In this document: positions 25,314 to 33,622 of the stretch, one piece after another
Numbering within the stretch: position 1 is the stretch's first letter
Layout: every line of letters begins with the position of its first letter
Assembly (NCBI RefSeq): GCF_003721565.1
Contig: NZ_RJJE01000017.1
Location: 1,352,636 to 1,416,635, forward strand
DNA: 64,000 bases
Source of the DNA: Rufibacter immobilis
GTDB lineage: Bacteria > Bacteroidota > Bacteroidia > Cytophagales > Hymenobacteraceae
Direction of reading: 5' to 3'
Translations under genes and position numbers: made by a program
The notes under the pieces: model-generated
Seen by the model: only the letters and a program-made list of their open reading frames with translations
Database searches by the model: none
What the model was told of the DNA's origin: nothing

Positions 25314-26537
25314 CTACAGTTCCGGTGCGGTGCTGGCCAGGTTACGGTAGTTGGTGGCGCTACGCTGGCCCATGAAATAGATCAGGATCCCGATGATGGT
25401 GCAGGAAGTCATCACCCCTACCATGGGTAGCGCCGTGTTATTGTGCAGCACACTCACCGCCCCCGACACCAAAGCCCCTATTCCCATTCTGAAGCTTCCG
25501 CCCAACGCCGAGGCACTCCCAGCAAACTTGGAGAAAGGAGCCAATGACAAAGCCGAGGCGTTGGGCGCCGTGAGCCCCTGCCCCAGCAGAAACAGGAACA
25601 ACACCACAATCAATCCGGTTTTGCCATACCAGCCCGCGTACACGCCTGTCACCATGAGCGCGCCCACCACCGTTTGGAACACCAGCCCCATTTTGATGAT
25701 CTGGTCGCTTCTCAGCTTCTTGAGTAACAGGTGGTTGAACTGAGGTGAGCCGATCATGGCAATGGACAACACCGCGAAAATCCAGCCGTATTCCTGCTCG
25801 CTCACCTTATAGATGTTCATGAACACGTCTGGCGAGCCCGAGATGTATGCGAACGGGGCCGCCGAGGCAATACCGCCCACCAAGGTGTACACCAGAAACT
25901 GAGGATTGCGCAGCACCGTGAGGAAGTTACCCAGCACCGCCCTAGGCTTGAGCGACATGGTAGGATCTGGCCCTTTCCCCTGGGGCAGGGCGAACAGAAT
26001 GCCCACCAAGATGAAAAGGGTGATTGCGGCCAGCACGTAGAAAACCGAGTGCCAGCCGAAAGCCGCCGTCATGTACCCGCCCACGGTGGGCGCAATCATG
26101 GGCGACACGGCAATTACCAGAATAAGCCAGGAGAACACCTTGGCCGTTTCAGTGACCGGGAAAAGGTCCCGCACCAGTGCCTGCCCCGCCACCATTCCGG
26201 CGCAGCCGCCTACGGCCTGCAGAAAGCGCATGGCAATGAGCATGTCTGAGGAGTGGGCTAGGGCACAGCCAATGGAAGCCACAATGTACACCCCCAGCCC
26301 CGCGTACAGCGGATATTTTCTCCCGAAGCGGTCCAGCAACGGCCCATACAGCAACTGTCCCGCCGAAATCCCAATCAGGTAGGCGGTGAGCGAAAGCTGC
26401 ACTTTGGAGATGGTGGTGTTGAGGTCTTCGGCAATGGCCGGAAACCCGGGTAAATACATGTCAATGGAGAAAGGGCTAATGGTGGAAAGAGAGCCCAGAA
26501 TAAGGATAATGATAAAATATTGTTTACGCGTCATCAT
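25314..26537 (-). CDS. Bcr/CflA-family MFS drug exporter
   Basis: A 407-residue inner-membrane protein with about 12 helices. The DHA1 (Bcr/CflA) signature appears as LSTISPFSIDMYLPGFPAI, QLLYGPLLDRFGRK and RFLQAVGGCAGMVAGQALVRDL. It probably exports small hydrophobic compounds by proton antiport; the substrate is unknown. A second in-frame ATG lies one codon in. Confidence 0.9.
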   Translation of the reverse strand: MMTRKQYFIIILILGSLSTISPFSIDMYLPGFPAIAEDLNTTISKVQLSLTAYLIGISAGQLLYGPLLDRFGRKYPLYAGLGVYIVASIGCALAHSSDMLIAMRFLQAVGGCAGMVAGQALVRDLFPVTETAKVFSWLILVIAVSPMIAPTVGGYMTAAFGWHSVFYVLAAITLFILVGILFALPQGKGPDPTMSLKPRAVLGNFLTVLRNPQFLVYTLVGGIASAAPFAYISGSPDVFMNIYKVSEQEYGWIFAVLSIAMIGSPQFNHLLLKKLRSDQIIKMGLVFQTVVGALMVTGVYAGWYGKTGLIVVLFLFLLGQGLTAPNASALSLAPFSKFAGSASALGGSFRMGIGALVSGAVSVLHNNTALPMVGVMTSCTIIGILIYFMGQRSATNYRNLASTAPEL

Positions 26538-26556
26538 AACTGTCAGCCAAATTCGG

Positions 26557-26564
26557 CAAAGGTA
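26557..26564 (-). promoter_or_regulatory. -7 element for the Bcr/CflA gene
   Basis: TACCTTTG on the minus strand, 20 bp before the ATG. Confidence 0.6.
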
Positions 26565-26663
26565 CGCTTCTACGGGGGCCGAAGCCTGATAAACTGCACC
26601 CCAGCCTGGTACCCTTCATGAAACTAAGCTCTATAGTACGCGATTAAATCCCAGAAGGCCGGC

Positions 26664-26700
26664 TGTTTTGGCCCTGTTTCTGGAAAAACGGCCGCTAAAC
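26664..26700. repeat. Degenerate palindromic element
   Basis: GTTTTGGCCCTGTTTCTGGA with right arm CGGCCGCTAAAC, between glgP and the exporter gene. Confidence 0.65.
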
Positions 26701-26762
26701 GCAAATCCCTAGAAGAAAGCGCCCCATTTCTGGCAAGGGCCCGGGCAGGCTTGGGCCGCTGT

Positions 26763-26808
26763 CATTAAAAGAAACGGCGGAGAGCGCTTTCCCAAGCACT
26801 TTCCGCCG
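26763..26808 (-). terminator. Intrinsic terminator after glgP
   Basis: A 13-14 bp stem (CGGCGGAGAGCGCTT against AAGCACTTTCCGCCG, one mismatch) followed on the minus strand by GTTTCTTTTAATGAC; 26 bp after the stop. Confidence 0.8.
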
Positions 26809-26833
26809 CCAAAGATTCTCTCTTGTTGAGGCT

Positions 26834-28492
26834 TTATTTACCGTTCTGATACATGAGTTGGTAGTATTCATCTGCCATGCGCTCAGACCCAAAATACGCC
26901 ACCACGTCTTGCATGCTCTGTTTCATAATGTTCACCCACTTCTTCCGGTCATGGTAGTAGGTAGGGATGATCTCCGTCTCCAGAATCTGCATCATGTTGG
27001 TGTAGTCCACCTTGTCCTGCTCATAGTCTGGGAGGGTAGTGTCTACAATGGGGAACAGGAAGCTGTTTTGCCCGTGCCGGCCAAACTCCGGAATCCAGCC
27101 GTCTTGTACCGAGAAGTTGATGGCCCCGTTCATGGCGGCGGTCATGCCACTGGTCCCTGAGGCTTCCCTGGGTCGGCGTGGGGTGTTGAGCCAGATATCG
27201 GCGCCCTGCTTCAGCTTGGCAGATAGATCCAGCTCATAGCCGGTGAGTACCGCCACGTTGTTCTTCTGGTGCGAAATCTCAATGAGTTTGTTGAAGATAC
27301 TGATGGCGCCGTAGTCAAACGGATAGGGTTTACCCGCCCAAATCACCTGCACGGGCTGCTCAGAATGGTTGATGAGCTCAAAGAACCGGTGCAGGTCATA
27401 GAGCAACAGATCGGCGCGTTTGTAGGCGGCAAAGCGGCGGGCCCAAACAATGGTGAGCACATCGGTCCGGAAGAGCTTGCCGGTTTGGTCGGCCACTAGC
27501 TCAAACAGGGGCTTCTTCATCTCGGCCTTGTAACGCAGGAGACCTTCGTCGTCATTGGCCTCCAGCAGTTGCCGCAGCCTGGGGTTTTGCCAGTAAGAGA
27601 TGTTCTGCGAGTTGGTGATGGATTTGATCTCACAGATGCCCTCGTTGCCGTGCCACATCTCCCTGGACACCTCGCCGTGCAGCTTAGAAACCCCGTTGGC
27701 GACTTTAGAGAGGCGCAGGGCCGTTAAGGTGTAGTTGAGCGACGGGCCGTATACCCCACTGATCTGGCGCGCCTCCTCCACGGGCAAAGTTCCGAAGAAG
27801 GACATTTTGGCCAGCAGATCTACGTCATGCTCTTCATTGCCGGCTTTCTCCGGGGTGTGGGTGGTAAACACCAGGCGTTTCTTCACCTCGTGCACATCAC
27901 GGTATTTGTCAAAAAGATGGAAGACCATGGGCAGCGCGTGCGCTTCGTTCATGTGGTAAATAGCCGCGCCTCCCAAGGTTTCCACCACTTTAGTGCCCCC
28001 AATGCCCAAGACAATGCTCTGGGCGATGCGGGTGGGCAGTTCAGGGTCATATAGGCGGTGGGTGATGGTCCGGCTCAGGTAATCGTTCTCCGGAATATCT
28101 GTGGTGAGGAAGTACATGGGCACCGTCCCGAAGGTATCGGCGGGCAGCACCAGCGCCTTCACCCATACAGGGTTGTTATGGATGTTGACCTGCACCATAA
28201 TGCCCGTGTCTTCCAGAAAAGAGTAGTATTTCTTCTGGAACTGCACCGCCATGAATTGGTCATCGTTGCGCACCTGGTCATAGTAGCCGTGCCGCCAAAG
28301 AATGCCAATGCCAATCATGTTCTGCCGCAGCTCGTAGGCGCTGCGCATGTGCGAACCCGCCAGATACCCTAGCCCGCCCGAGTAAATCTTAAGCGCCTGA
28401 TGGATGCCAAACTCCATGCTGAAGTACGCCACGCGCTCACTGTATTTCTCATTGATGGTATACGGATGATACCATTTGCTGTAGTTCCCCAT
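26834..28492 (-). CDS. glgP: Alpha-glucan phosphorylase (GT35, short form)
   Basis: A 552-residue cytoplasmic enzyme releasing glucose-1-phosphate from glycogen or maltodextrin. It matches the short TIGR02094-type family: RVAYFSMEFGIHQALKIYSGGLGYLAGSH at the N-terminus, YHMNEAHALP, VFTTHTPEKAGNEEHD, a nucleotide-sugar-like WARRFAAYKRADLL, and the PLP-proximal RPREASGTSGMTAAMNGAINFS. The length fits the 550-residue form without the DUF3417 N-terminal domain. It stands alone, followed by its own terminator. Confidence 0.9.
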   Translation of the reverse strand: MGNYSKWYHPYTINEKYSERVAYFSMEFGIHQALKIYSGGLGYLAGSHMRSAYELRQNMIGIGILWRHGYYDQVRNDDQFMAVQFQKKYYSFLEDTGIMVQVNIHNNPVWVKALVLPADTFGTVPMYFLTTDIPENDYLSRTITHRLYDPELPTRIAQSIVLGIGGTKVVETLGGAAIYHMNEAHALPMVFHLFDKYRDVHEVKKRLVFTTHTPEKAGNEEHDVDLLAKMSFFGTLPVEEARQISGVYGPSLNYTLTALRLSKVANGVSKLHGEVSREMWHGNEGICEIKSITNSQNISYWQNPRLRQLLEANDDEGLLRYKAEMKKPLFELVADQTGKLFRTDVLTIVWARRFAAYKRADLLLYDLHRFFELINHSEQPVQVIWAGKPYPFDYGAISIFNKLIEISHQKNNVAVLTGYELDLSAKLKQGADIWLNTPRRPREASGTSGMTAAMNGAINFSVQDGWIPEFGRHGQNSFLFPIVDTTLPDYEQDKVDYTNMMQILETEIIPTYYHDRKKWVNIMKQSMQDVVAYFGSERMADEYYQLMYQNGK

Positions 28493-28715
28493 AGAAAAGT
28501 AACGCTGATCGTTTAAAAATTGATTACAAAACCCACCCGGTCACCCAGACTGGAGCAGGCTCCTAAAGCATCGTATTAATACTAGGCAATATTCGGTTCT
28601 GTTGCAAACCCGCGCGTATATAAACGCTTCACAAGATGCACTTTAGGCATCACAGCCTCTTTTCTGCCGCCGCCTCTCTCTCCATGACTTGTCCTTCACG
28701 TTTTCAATTGATTCC

Positions 28716-28751
28716 GTTTAGGGGCTCTTTTTGGAAAAACAGCCCCTAAAC
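28716..28751. repeat. Palindromic intergenic element, copy 7
   Basis: The bare 36-bp core with one arm mismatch (GGCTCTTTTT against AAAAACAGCC) and no outer extension. Confidence 0.9.
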
Positions 28752-28860
28752 ACATTTCCGCGCCTACGGTTGCAAACAGGTTAAGATTGGTTCAGTTACA
28801 GGATATGTAGGTTCAGCAGCAGAACTCCACAGCGCAGGTTCCTGGGCATGCACCTACATG

Positions 28861-28912
28861 GCATCGGCGTTTAGGGGCCGTTTTTGGAAAAACAGCCCCT
28901 AAACGCCGATGC
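28861..28912. repeat. Palindromic intergenic element, copy 8
   Basis: A 52-bp palindrome, centre GG, unique outer arm GCATCGGC, one internal wobble (GGCCG against CAGCC); 52 bp after the cupin-gene stop. Confidence 0.93.
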
Positions 28913-28963
28913 ACTCCAGCAAAAGCTTCCGCTAGATCAATAAAAATTAGGACAGATGGTCTG

Positions 28964-29467
28964 TTACCGCCCGAAGTCATCCTGCACACGCACGATGTCG
29001 TCCTCATTGGAAGGATTGGCTGCGTCTGTGTGCTGCCAGATTTCGGCCAGAACGCCCCACTCTTCCAGGCCCACCAGGCGGTGGCGCTCCGATTGCCGCA
29101 AGGTGATGAGGGCGCCTGGCTCCAGCCGCTGCAGTTCGCCTTCCTCATCGGTGGGGCTGGTTACTACGCCCACTTTGCCTTTCACCACTTTCCAAATCTC
29201 GGCGCGGCGGTGGTGGTATTGCCAAGACAGTCTTTTCTCTGGGGCCACCACCAGAATCTTGGGGCTCAACTTGCCGGAGATTTTCAACTCCTCCACGGAG
29301 ATGCCGTCAAAATATGTATTGGCGAACTCTTGGGCCTGGGCCTCATCAATGACAAAGAAACCGCCCCAGGGCCGGGTCTGGTCCTGGCTGGCAATGGTAA
29401 AACCCTTCGCCGTCAGTTCCTGCTCTATCTCTTTGAAAAGTGTTTGTTTTTGATCTTGGGTAGACAT
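28964..29467 (-). CDS. Cupin protein related to type II phosphomannose isomerase C-terminal domain
   Basis: A 167-residue single-cupin protein. Motifs include RPWGGFFVID, KILVVAPEKRLSWQYHHRRAEIWKVVKGKVGV and LITLRQSERHRLVGLEEWGVLAEIW, which match the mannose-6-phosphate isomerase domain of bifunctional ManC-type enzymes. Metal ligands are probably the HH and Glu of YHHRRAEIW and a later His. Probably a sugar-phosphate isomerase or sugar-nucleotide enzyme; no pyrophosphorylase domain is present. Some databases label such proteins phosphoheptose isomerase, so the substrate is uncertain. Confidence 0.8.
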   Translation of the reverse strand: MSTQDQKQTLFKEIEQELTAKGFTIASQDQTRPWGGFFVIDEAQAQEFANTYFDGISVEELKISGKLSPKILVVAPEKRLSWQYHHRRAEIWKVVKGKVGVVTSPTDEEGELQRLEPGALITLRQSERHRLVGLEEWGVLAEIWQHTDAANPSNEDDIVRVQDDFGR

Positions 29468-29936
29468 AGAAAATTCAATGCGTTAGAAGTAATCCGGCAA
29501 TTTAGCAGAGCTACCTGAATTTCCCAGCATTCCCGCTCCAGTTTGGTGAAGGAGCAAGGCTGAATTGCCTACACACCAATCCAACCTGCTCCTTTACACT
29601 AAGACCAACAAACAAAAATCCTATACCATATCCTTTCCCAACACAGGCAACTACTACAAATGATGCAAATTAAAATTTAACCATCTTTACTTTTAGAAAA
29701 ATCTATTTGCTGCTACACCGCCACAGCATCTTCAAAACCACGCTATAGGCATTGATTTTTAGAAAAACACCAAAACAACAATACATAATCTCCTAAAGAA
29801 CAGATGTTTAACAAATAAAACACACGATTAACTTACCAAAAAAGCAGCAAACAGATGTATCTCTTCCTTCCTTTCAAAAGTGTTCTGAGCAGAAATATAG
29901 GATAAAGTGATATTAAGTTGTTTGAAGAATGAAATT

Positions 29937-29960
29937 TATAACTTAATACAATAAGTTATA
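29937..29960. promoter_or_regulatory. Operator-like dyad TATAACTTA-N6-TAAGTTATA
   Basis: A perfect 9-bp inverted repeat with 6-bp spacer, overlapping the first four bases of the -7 element at 29957-29964. The position would let a bound dimer block RNA polymerase. Confidence 0.6.
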
Positions 29961-29964
29961 TTTG
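29957..29964 (+). promoter_or_regulatory. -7 element for the 116-aa gene
   Basis: TATATTTG (TAnnTTTG), 37 bp before the ATG at 30001. Confidence 0.65.
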
Positions 29965-30000
29965 CATTAAACATTACAGCACCAAACCAAAGAAGCTTAC

Positions 30001-30351
30001 ATGGGAAATATTTACATTTCAAGCTTTAACCCTGAAGACTCCCTTACAAGGGAAGATCTTTTAATTAATTTGTTGGAAGTGCTCCATTCTGACAGGTATG
30101 AGCGAGGCGAAGGCGTGGAAGAGGTTTTGTCTATCACGGACCAGTACCGGAAGCTGCTGACGGACCGGCTTTCCCCTGAGGACACCGAAGGATACCAGTG
30201 CATTCTCTGGAACCTTGATTCGCTCCACCAGGAGGCCAACAACATGCTGCACAATCCCAACCATGATTTGTTTCTTTACCTGAAGGCTTACCATACCCTG
30301 AGAGACAATTTGCAGAACATGTTCCCCTCGTGCCAAATGATAGCCATGTAG
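30001..30351 (+). CDS. Hypothetical 116-residue protein, possibly repressed
   Basis: A small, soluble, helix-predicted acidic protein with no signal peptide; I do not recognise a family. Segments such as DLLINLLEVLHSDRYERGEGVEEVL and LHQEANNMLHNPNHDLFLYLKAYHTLRDNL suggest a helical bundle. It has its own TAnnTTTG promoter overlapped by a perfect dyad and its own terminator, so it is a monocistronic, probably regulated gene. Neighbours (cupin, cysM) do not suggest a role. Confidence 0.75.
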   Translation: MGNIYISSFNPEDSLTREDLLINLLEVLHSDRYERGEGVEEVLSITDQYRKLLTDRLSPEDTEGYQCILWNLDSLHQEANNMLHNPNHDLFLYLKAYHTLRDNLQNMFPSCQMIAM

Positions 30352-30423
30352 CAGCCACCCGGTTGTGCCTAATTTCTTGGCGCTGCTAACAGGTACAATT
30401 TCCCGCACACCCATTCGCTTTTT

Positions 30424-30460
30424 AAAGTCGCTCTAGGCTCCCCTTAGAAGCGGCTTTTTT
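30424..30460 (+). terminator. Intrinsic terminator after the 116-aa gene
   Basis: AAAGTCGCT pairs with AGCGGCTTT (one G-U) around a 16-nt loop, followed by a T-run. Confidence 0.7.
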
Positions 30461-30514
30461 ATGTAGCCTTGTTTCCTCCTGGCTGGTGATCTGTACTCTT
30501 TGCCTGCCCACTCC

Positions 30515-30522
30515 TATCTTTG
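30515..30522 (+). promoter_or_regulatory. Candidate -7 element for cysM
   Basis: TATCTTTG (TAnnTTTG), 110 bp before the cysM ATG, implying a long leader containing the small frame at 30530-30586. Confidence 0.45.
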
Positions 30523-30529
30523 TTCTTTC

Positions 30530-30586
30530 ATGGCTTTCCTAATGCAGCATCTCTCGTATAGGTATATAGAGCAAGACCCACTGTAG
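30530..30586 (+). CDS. Possible 18-codon leader frame before cysM
   Basis: ATG...TAG encodes MAFLMQHLSYRYIEQDPL, located between the candidate cysM promoter and cysM, 46 bp before its ATG. No cysteine codons, so not an obvious Cys attenuator. It may be chance. Confidence 0.2.
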   Translation: MAFLMQHLSYRYIEQDPL

Positions 30587-30632
30587 GCTTTTCGCCTCTA
30601 TTAGGCAGCCCCTGACATAAGAAAAGAACAAC

Positions 30633-31526
30633 ATGACCATATTTGACCTCATTGGCAACACCCCGTTGGTGGAGCTCAGGAACATTCCCCCTACCCCCAA
30701 GGTGAAAATCTACGCCAAATTGGAGGGCCAGAACCCAGCCGGAAGCGTGAAAGACCGCCCTGCTTACCACATGATCAAGAGCGCCTTGGAACGGGGCGAC
30801 ATCAAAGTGGGCGACCGCTTGGTGGAGGCCACCAGCGGGAACACCGGCATTGCCCTGGCCATGGCGGCGCAGGCGCTGGGGCTGAAGATCACCCTCATTA
30901 TGCCCGACAACTCTACCGCTGAGCGGGTCAAAGCCATGGAGGCCTACGGCGCTGACCTCATTCTTACCCCTGCGGCCAAAACCATAGAGTACTCCCGGGA
31001 ACTGGCCGATGAGATGGCGGCCAACCAAGGCTACTACCTGCTTAACCAGTTTTCCAACCCTGACAACTATCTGGCGCACTACAACAGCACCGGTCCCGAG
31101 ATCTGGAAAGACACCCAAGGTAAGATTACGCACTTTGTCTCAGCCATGGGCACAACGGGCACTATTATGGGCGTTTCCAGGTACCTGAAGGAACAAAACG
31201 CCAGGGTGCAGATTGTGGGCACCCAACCCACGCAAGGCTCCAATATACCGGGCATCCGGCGTTGGTCGCCGGAGTTCCTGCCGAAGATATACGAACCGGA
31301 GCGTGTAGACCGCATCATGGACGTGAGCGATCTGGAGGCCACCGCCATGACCCGCCGACTAGCCTTGGAGGAAGGAATTTTAGCTGGCATGAGCTCCGGG
31401 GGCGCCTTACACGCCAGCCTTCGGTTAGCCCAAGAGTTGGAGGAAGGAGTCATCGTGTTTATCGCCTGTGACCGCGGAGACCGTTATTTGAGCACCAATC
31501 TCTTCGGCAAGGACAATCAGGTTTAA
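30633..31526 (+). CDS. cysM: Cysteine synthase B (O-acetylserine sulfhydrylase)
   Basis: A 297-residue PLP enzyme forming cysteine from O-acetylserine and sulfide or thiosulfate. PLP lysine lies in NPAGSVKDRPA, with TSGNTGIALAMAA, phosphate-binding GTTGTIMGV and the C-terminal SSGGALHASL. The CysM-type RRWSPEFLP segment separates it from CysK; CysM enzymes can use thiosulfate. That fits the Crp/Fnr-YeeE sulfur-import genes directly downstream. Confidence 0.92.
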   Translation: MTIFDLIGNTPLVELRNIPPTPKVKIYAKLEGQNPAGSVKDRPAYHMIKSALERGDIKVGDRLVEATSGNTGIALAMAAQALGLKITLIMPDNSTAERVKAMEAYGADLILTPAAKTIEYSRELADEMAANQGYYLLNQFSNPDNYLAHYNSTGPEIWKDTQGKITHFVSAMGTTGTIMGVSRYLKEQNARVQIVGTQPTQGSNIPGIRRWSPEFLPKIYEPERVDRIMDVSDLEATAMTRRLALEEGILAGMSSGGALHASLRLAQELEEGVIVFIACDRGDRYLSTNLFGKDNQV

Positions 31527-31538
31527 TGACCCATTTCT

Positions 31539-31574
31539 GTTTTAGCCCTTTTTTCAGAAAAAGAGCCCCTAAAC
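31539..31574. repeat. Degenerate palindromic element
   Basis: GTTTTAGCCCTTTTTTCAGA with right arm AGAGCCCCTAAAC, 13 bp after the cysM stop. Confidence 0.65.
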
Positions 31575-31614
31575 ACCCTGTCCACAAATCCTCACTCTTT
31601 TGATTAAGCGCTAC

Positions 31615-32262
31615 ATGCCAAACGAACTTCCTACACTTCTTCAGGCTACGTTTCCACAACTGGAGCCAACCTTGCTGCTGGAAATTGCGCGGGAGGGAAA
31701 GGTAAAACAGCTGGAACCCGGACAAGAAGTTCTCCGGACTGGCCAGTACTTGCCATCCAATATTTTGGTATTGAACGGGCTGGTGAAAGTGTACCGTCAG
31801 GATGAAGAGGGAAATGAATTTCTGCTGTACTACCTGGAGGGCGGCAACGCCTGCGCCCTTTCCCTCATGTGCACCGCCAGAAATGAACAAAGCCAGGTCA
31901 TGGCCAAAGCCGTCACGGCGTCTGAGTTATTGCTGATTCCGGCGCAGGTTTCTGAGCAGTGGCTGGCCAGGTACCGTAGCTGGCACAACTTCGTGATTGC
32001 ATCTTACCGGGAACGGTTCGATGAGCTGCTGCAAACTTTTGACAGCATTGTGTTCAAAGGCTTAGACGAGCGGCTGGTCTTCTACCTGAAACGCCACCTG
32101 AAAGCAGTGGGCCCGCAGGTGCGCCTCTCCCACCAACAGATCGCCGAAGAACTGAACAGCTCCCGCGAGGTCATCTCCAGGCTATTGAAAAAGCTGGAAC
32201 AGAAGGGCGCCGTGCTCCTTCACCGCAACTCCATTGAGATCTTGGACCTGGAAGACCTTTAA
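31615..32262 (+). CDS. Crp/Fnr-family transcriptional regulator
   Basis: A 215-residue regulator: N-terminal cyclic-nucleotide-binding-type barrel (LEPGQEVLRTGQYLPSNILVL, YYLEGGNACALSLMC) and a C-terminal winged helix (RLSHQQIAEELNSSREVISRLLKKLEQKGAV). There is no N-terminal FNR-type cysteine cluster. ATG 31615 is preferred to a TTG five codons upstream. It lies 250 bp before yeeE/yedE-type genes whose promoter carries a GTGAC-N4-GTCAC dyad, so it probably controls them, sensing sulfur or redox state; the signal is inference. Confidence 0.9.
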   Translation: MPNELPTLLQATFPQLEPTLLLEIAREGKVKQLEPGQEVLRTGQYLPSNILVLNGLVKVYRQDEEGNEFLLYYLEGGNACALSLMCTARNEQSQVMAKAVTASELLLIPAQVSEQWLARYRSWHNFVIASYRERFDELLQTFDSIVFKGLDERLVFYLKRHLKAVGPQVRLSHQQIAEELNSSREVISRLLKKLEQKGAVLLHRNSIEILDLEDL

Positions 32263-32324
32263 CTTCAGCATTTCTTTTAGTGCCTACGGGATTAAATTTT
32301 GCTCTAACCTTAATGTTTATTTAC

Positions 32325-32338
32325 GTGACAAAAGTCAC
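32325..32338. promoter_or_regulatory. Crp/Fnr-type operator GTGAC-N4-GTCAC
   Basis: A perfect 5-bp inverted repeat with a 4-bp AAAA spacer, the geometry of FNR sites. Its centre is about 42 bp before the start site predicted from the -7 element at 32361-32368, the class II activator position. Confidence 0.65.
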
Positions 32339-32360
32339 TGAACCCCCTCTGCCTTCTCCC

Positions 32361-32368
32361 TACTTTTG
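32361..32368 (+). promoter_or_regulatory. -7 element for the YeeE/YedE genes
   Basis: TACTTTTG (TAnnTTTG) with no -33 TTTG, consistent with activator dependence. Confidence 0.65.
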
Positions 32369-32511
32369 CTTTGCACTTAGCCCAAACGGTTAAAGGCTAA
32401 CGCTGAATCTACGGTTCATCTATGTAAATCGTGAAGAAGCAATACTTTTTATGAATAATAAAAGCTGATCACCCTGTGGAGAAATATACTTCTTCATTTT
32501 AATCTGAGACT

Positions 32512-33069
32512 ATGTTAGAAATACTTCGCCAGCCTTGGCCCTGGTATGTTTCTGGGGCTGTCATTGCCCTGGTCATGATTTTGCTCCTGTTCTTCGGGAA
32601 ATCGTTTGGGTTTTCGTCTAATTTCAGGACCATCTGCGCCGCCTGTGGGGCCGGCAAACACGTTCCGCTTTTTGACTTTAACTGGAAAACTCAGATCTGG
32701 AACCTCTTGTTTCTGGTGGGCGCTGTTCTGGGCGGCGCTATATCCTCTACGGTTATCGCTTCTGACCAAGCGGTGCAAATCTCACAAGCCACTATTCAGG
32801 ATTTACAGGCACTTGGCTTTGCTCCGCCGCAAGGGCTGCAGCCCGATGAGTTATTTGGTTTAGAAACGATCTTCCACCTCAAGAATATTTGGATCATGCT
32901 GGGCGGGGGCTTCCTCATCGGGTTCGGGACGAGATATGCCGGGGGCTGCACATCGGGGCACGCTATCAGCGGCTTGTCTGACCTGCAGTGGCCTTCGCTG
33001 GTGGCGGTCATTGGGTTCTTTGTAGGTGGTCTTATCATGACGCACCTGCTCTTCCCGCTTATTTTTTAA
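32512..33069 (+). CDS. YeeE/YedE-family sulfur transporter, first subunit
   Basis: A 185-residue membrane protein with about 4 helices. Conserved Cys-containing motifs are visible: CAACGAG near residue 40-45 and the family hallmark GTRYAGGCTSGHAISGLS. E. coli-type YeeE (TsuA) imports thiosulfate through such cysteines; here the transporter is split across two genes. It precedes the DUF6691-type half by 33 bp. Confidence 0.9.
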   Translation: MLEILRQPWPWYVSGAVIALVMILLLFFGKSFGFSSNFRTICAACGAGKHVPLFDFNWKTQIWNLLFLVGAVLGGAISSTVIASDQAVQISQATIQDLQALGFAPPQGLQPDELFGLETIFHLKNIWIMLGGGFLIGFGTRYAGGCTSGHAISGLSDLQWPSLVAVIGFFVGGLIMTHLLFPLIF

Positions 33070-33102
33070 GGTATCAATTTTCAGCAGCTAAAACTGTAAT
33101 CT

Positions 33103-33516
33103 ATGCAAGGAATCAAATATATCTTAATCGGGATCCTCTTCGGGATAGTGATGAGCAAGTCTGAGGCGATCTCATGGTACCGCATCCAGGAGATGTTCCG
33201 GTTCCAGTCGTTCCACATGTATGGCATTATTGGCACCGCGGTGATGCTGGGCACTTTGGCGGTTTGGCTGATCAAGAAGTACAGGGTACGTGATTCTCAA
33301 GGCAATCTTATTAGCTTTCCTCCCAAAGAGAAGTCGGTGCCCCGCTATTTGCTGGGAGGAATCATTTTTGGTTTGGGCTGGGCTTTGGTGGGCGCGTGCC
33401 CCGGCCCTTTGTTTGTGAACCTGGGGGCTGGGTACTGGTCAATTTTGTTGGCTATTGCGGGGGCTTTGGCAGGCACTTATGTGTACGGTTTGCTGAGGAA
33501 CAAGCTTCCCCATTAA
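33103..33516 (+). CDS. YeeE/YedE (DUF6691-type) sulfur transporter, second subunit
   Basis: A 137-residue membrane protein with about 4 helices, the companion half of the split YeeE transporter: signature YLLGGIIFGLGWALVGACPGPLFVNLGAGY with the single conserved Cys. It forms an operon with the gene 33 bp upstream. It probably imports thiosulfate or another reduced sulfur species feeding CysM. Confidence 0.9.
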   Translation: MQGIKYILIGILFGIVMSKSEAISWYRIQEMFRFQSFHMYGIIGTAVMLGTLAVWLIKKYRVRDSQGNLISFPPKEKSVPRYLLGGIIFGLGWALVGACPGPLFVNLGAGYWSILLAIAGALAGTYVYGLLRNKLPH

Positions 33517-33523
33517 GTATTCC

Positions 33524-33581
33524 GCGGCGTTTGCGTTTAGGGGCTGTTTTTGGAAAAACAGCCCCTAAACGCAAACGCCGC
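33524..33581. repeat. Palindromic intergenic element, copy 9 (within a likely gene cluster)
   Basis: A perfect 58-bp palindrome, centre GG, unique outer arm GCGGCGTTTGC, 8 bp after the second YeeE stop and before tlpA on the same strand. Confidence 0.95.
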
Positions 33582-33622
33582 TAAACCAGCTCCTATATCT
33601 ATTCAGCCTTTACTTAATCACC

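Larger units (their letters stand above)
28493..28963. other. Intergenic region glgP / cupin with two palindromic elements
   Basis: A 471-bp gap holding two copies of the element 109 bp apart (28716-28751 and 28861-28912), the densest local pair of good copies. No gene is supported; the glgP promoter must lie at the left end but no clear -7 element is seen. Confidence 0.6.
29468..30000. other. AT-rich divergent intergenic region with a folded segment
   Basis: A 533-bp gap. Around 29546-29595 GAAGGAGCA pairs with TGCTCCTTT enclosing a smaller AGGC/GCCT hairpin, a possible structured leader or terminator of unknown use. The right end holds a -7 element and dyad for the 30001 gene. No coding frame is supported. 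Confidence 0.5.

Noticed and set aside
30528-31133. A 201-residue minus-strand frame opposite cysM
   Set aside because: It is the mirror of a strongly conserved gene and has no family resemblance.
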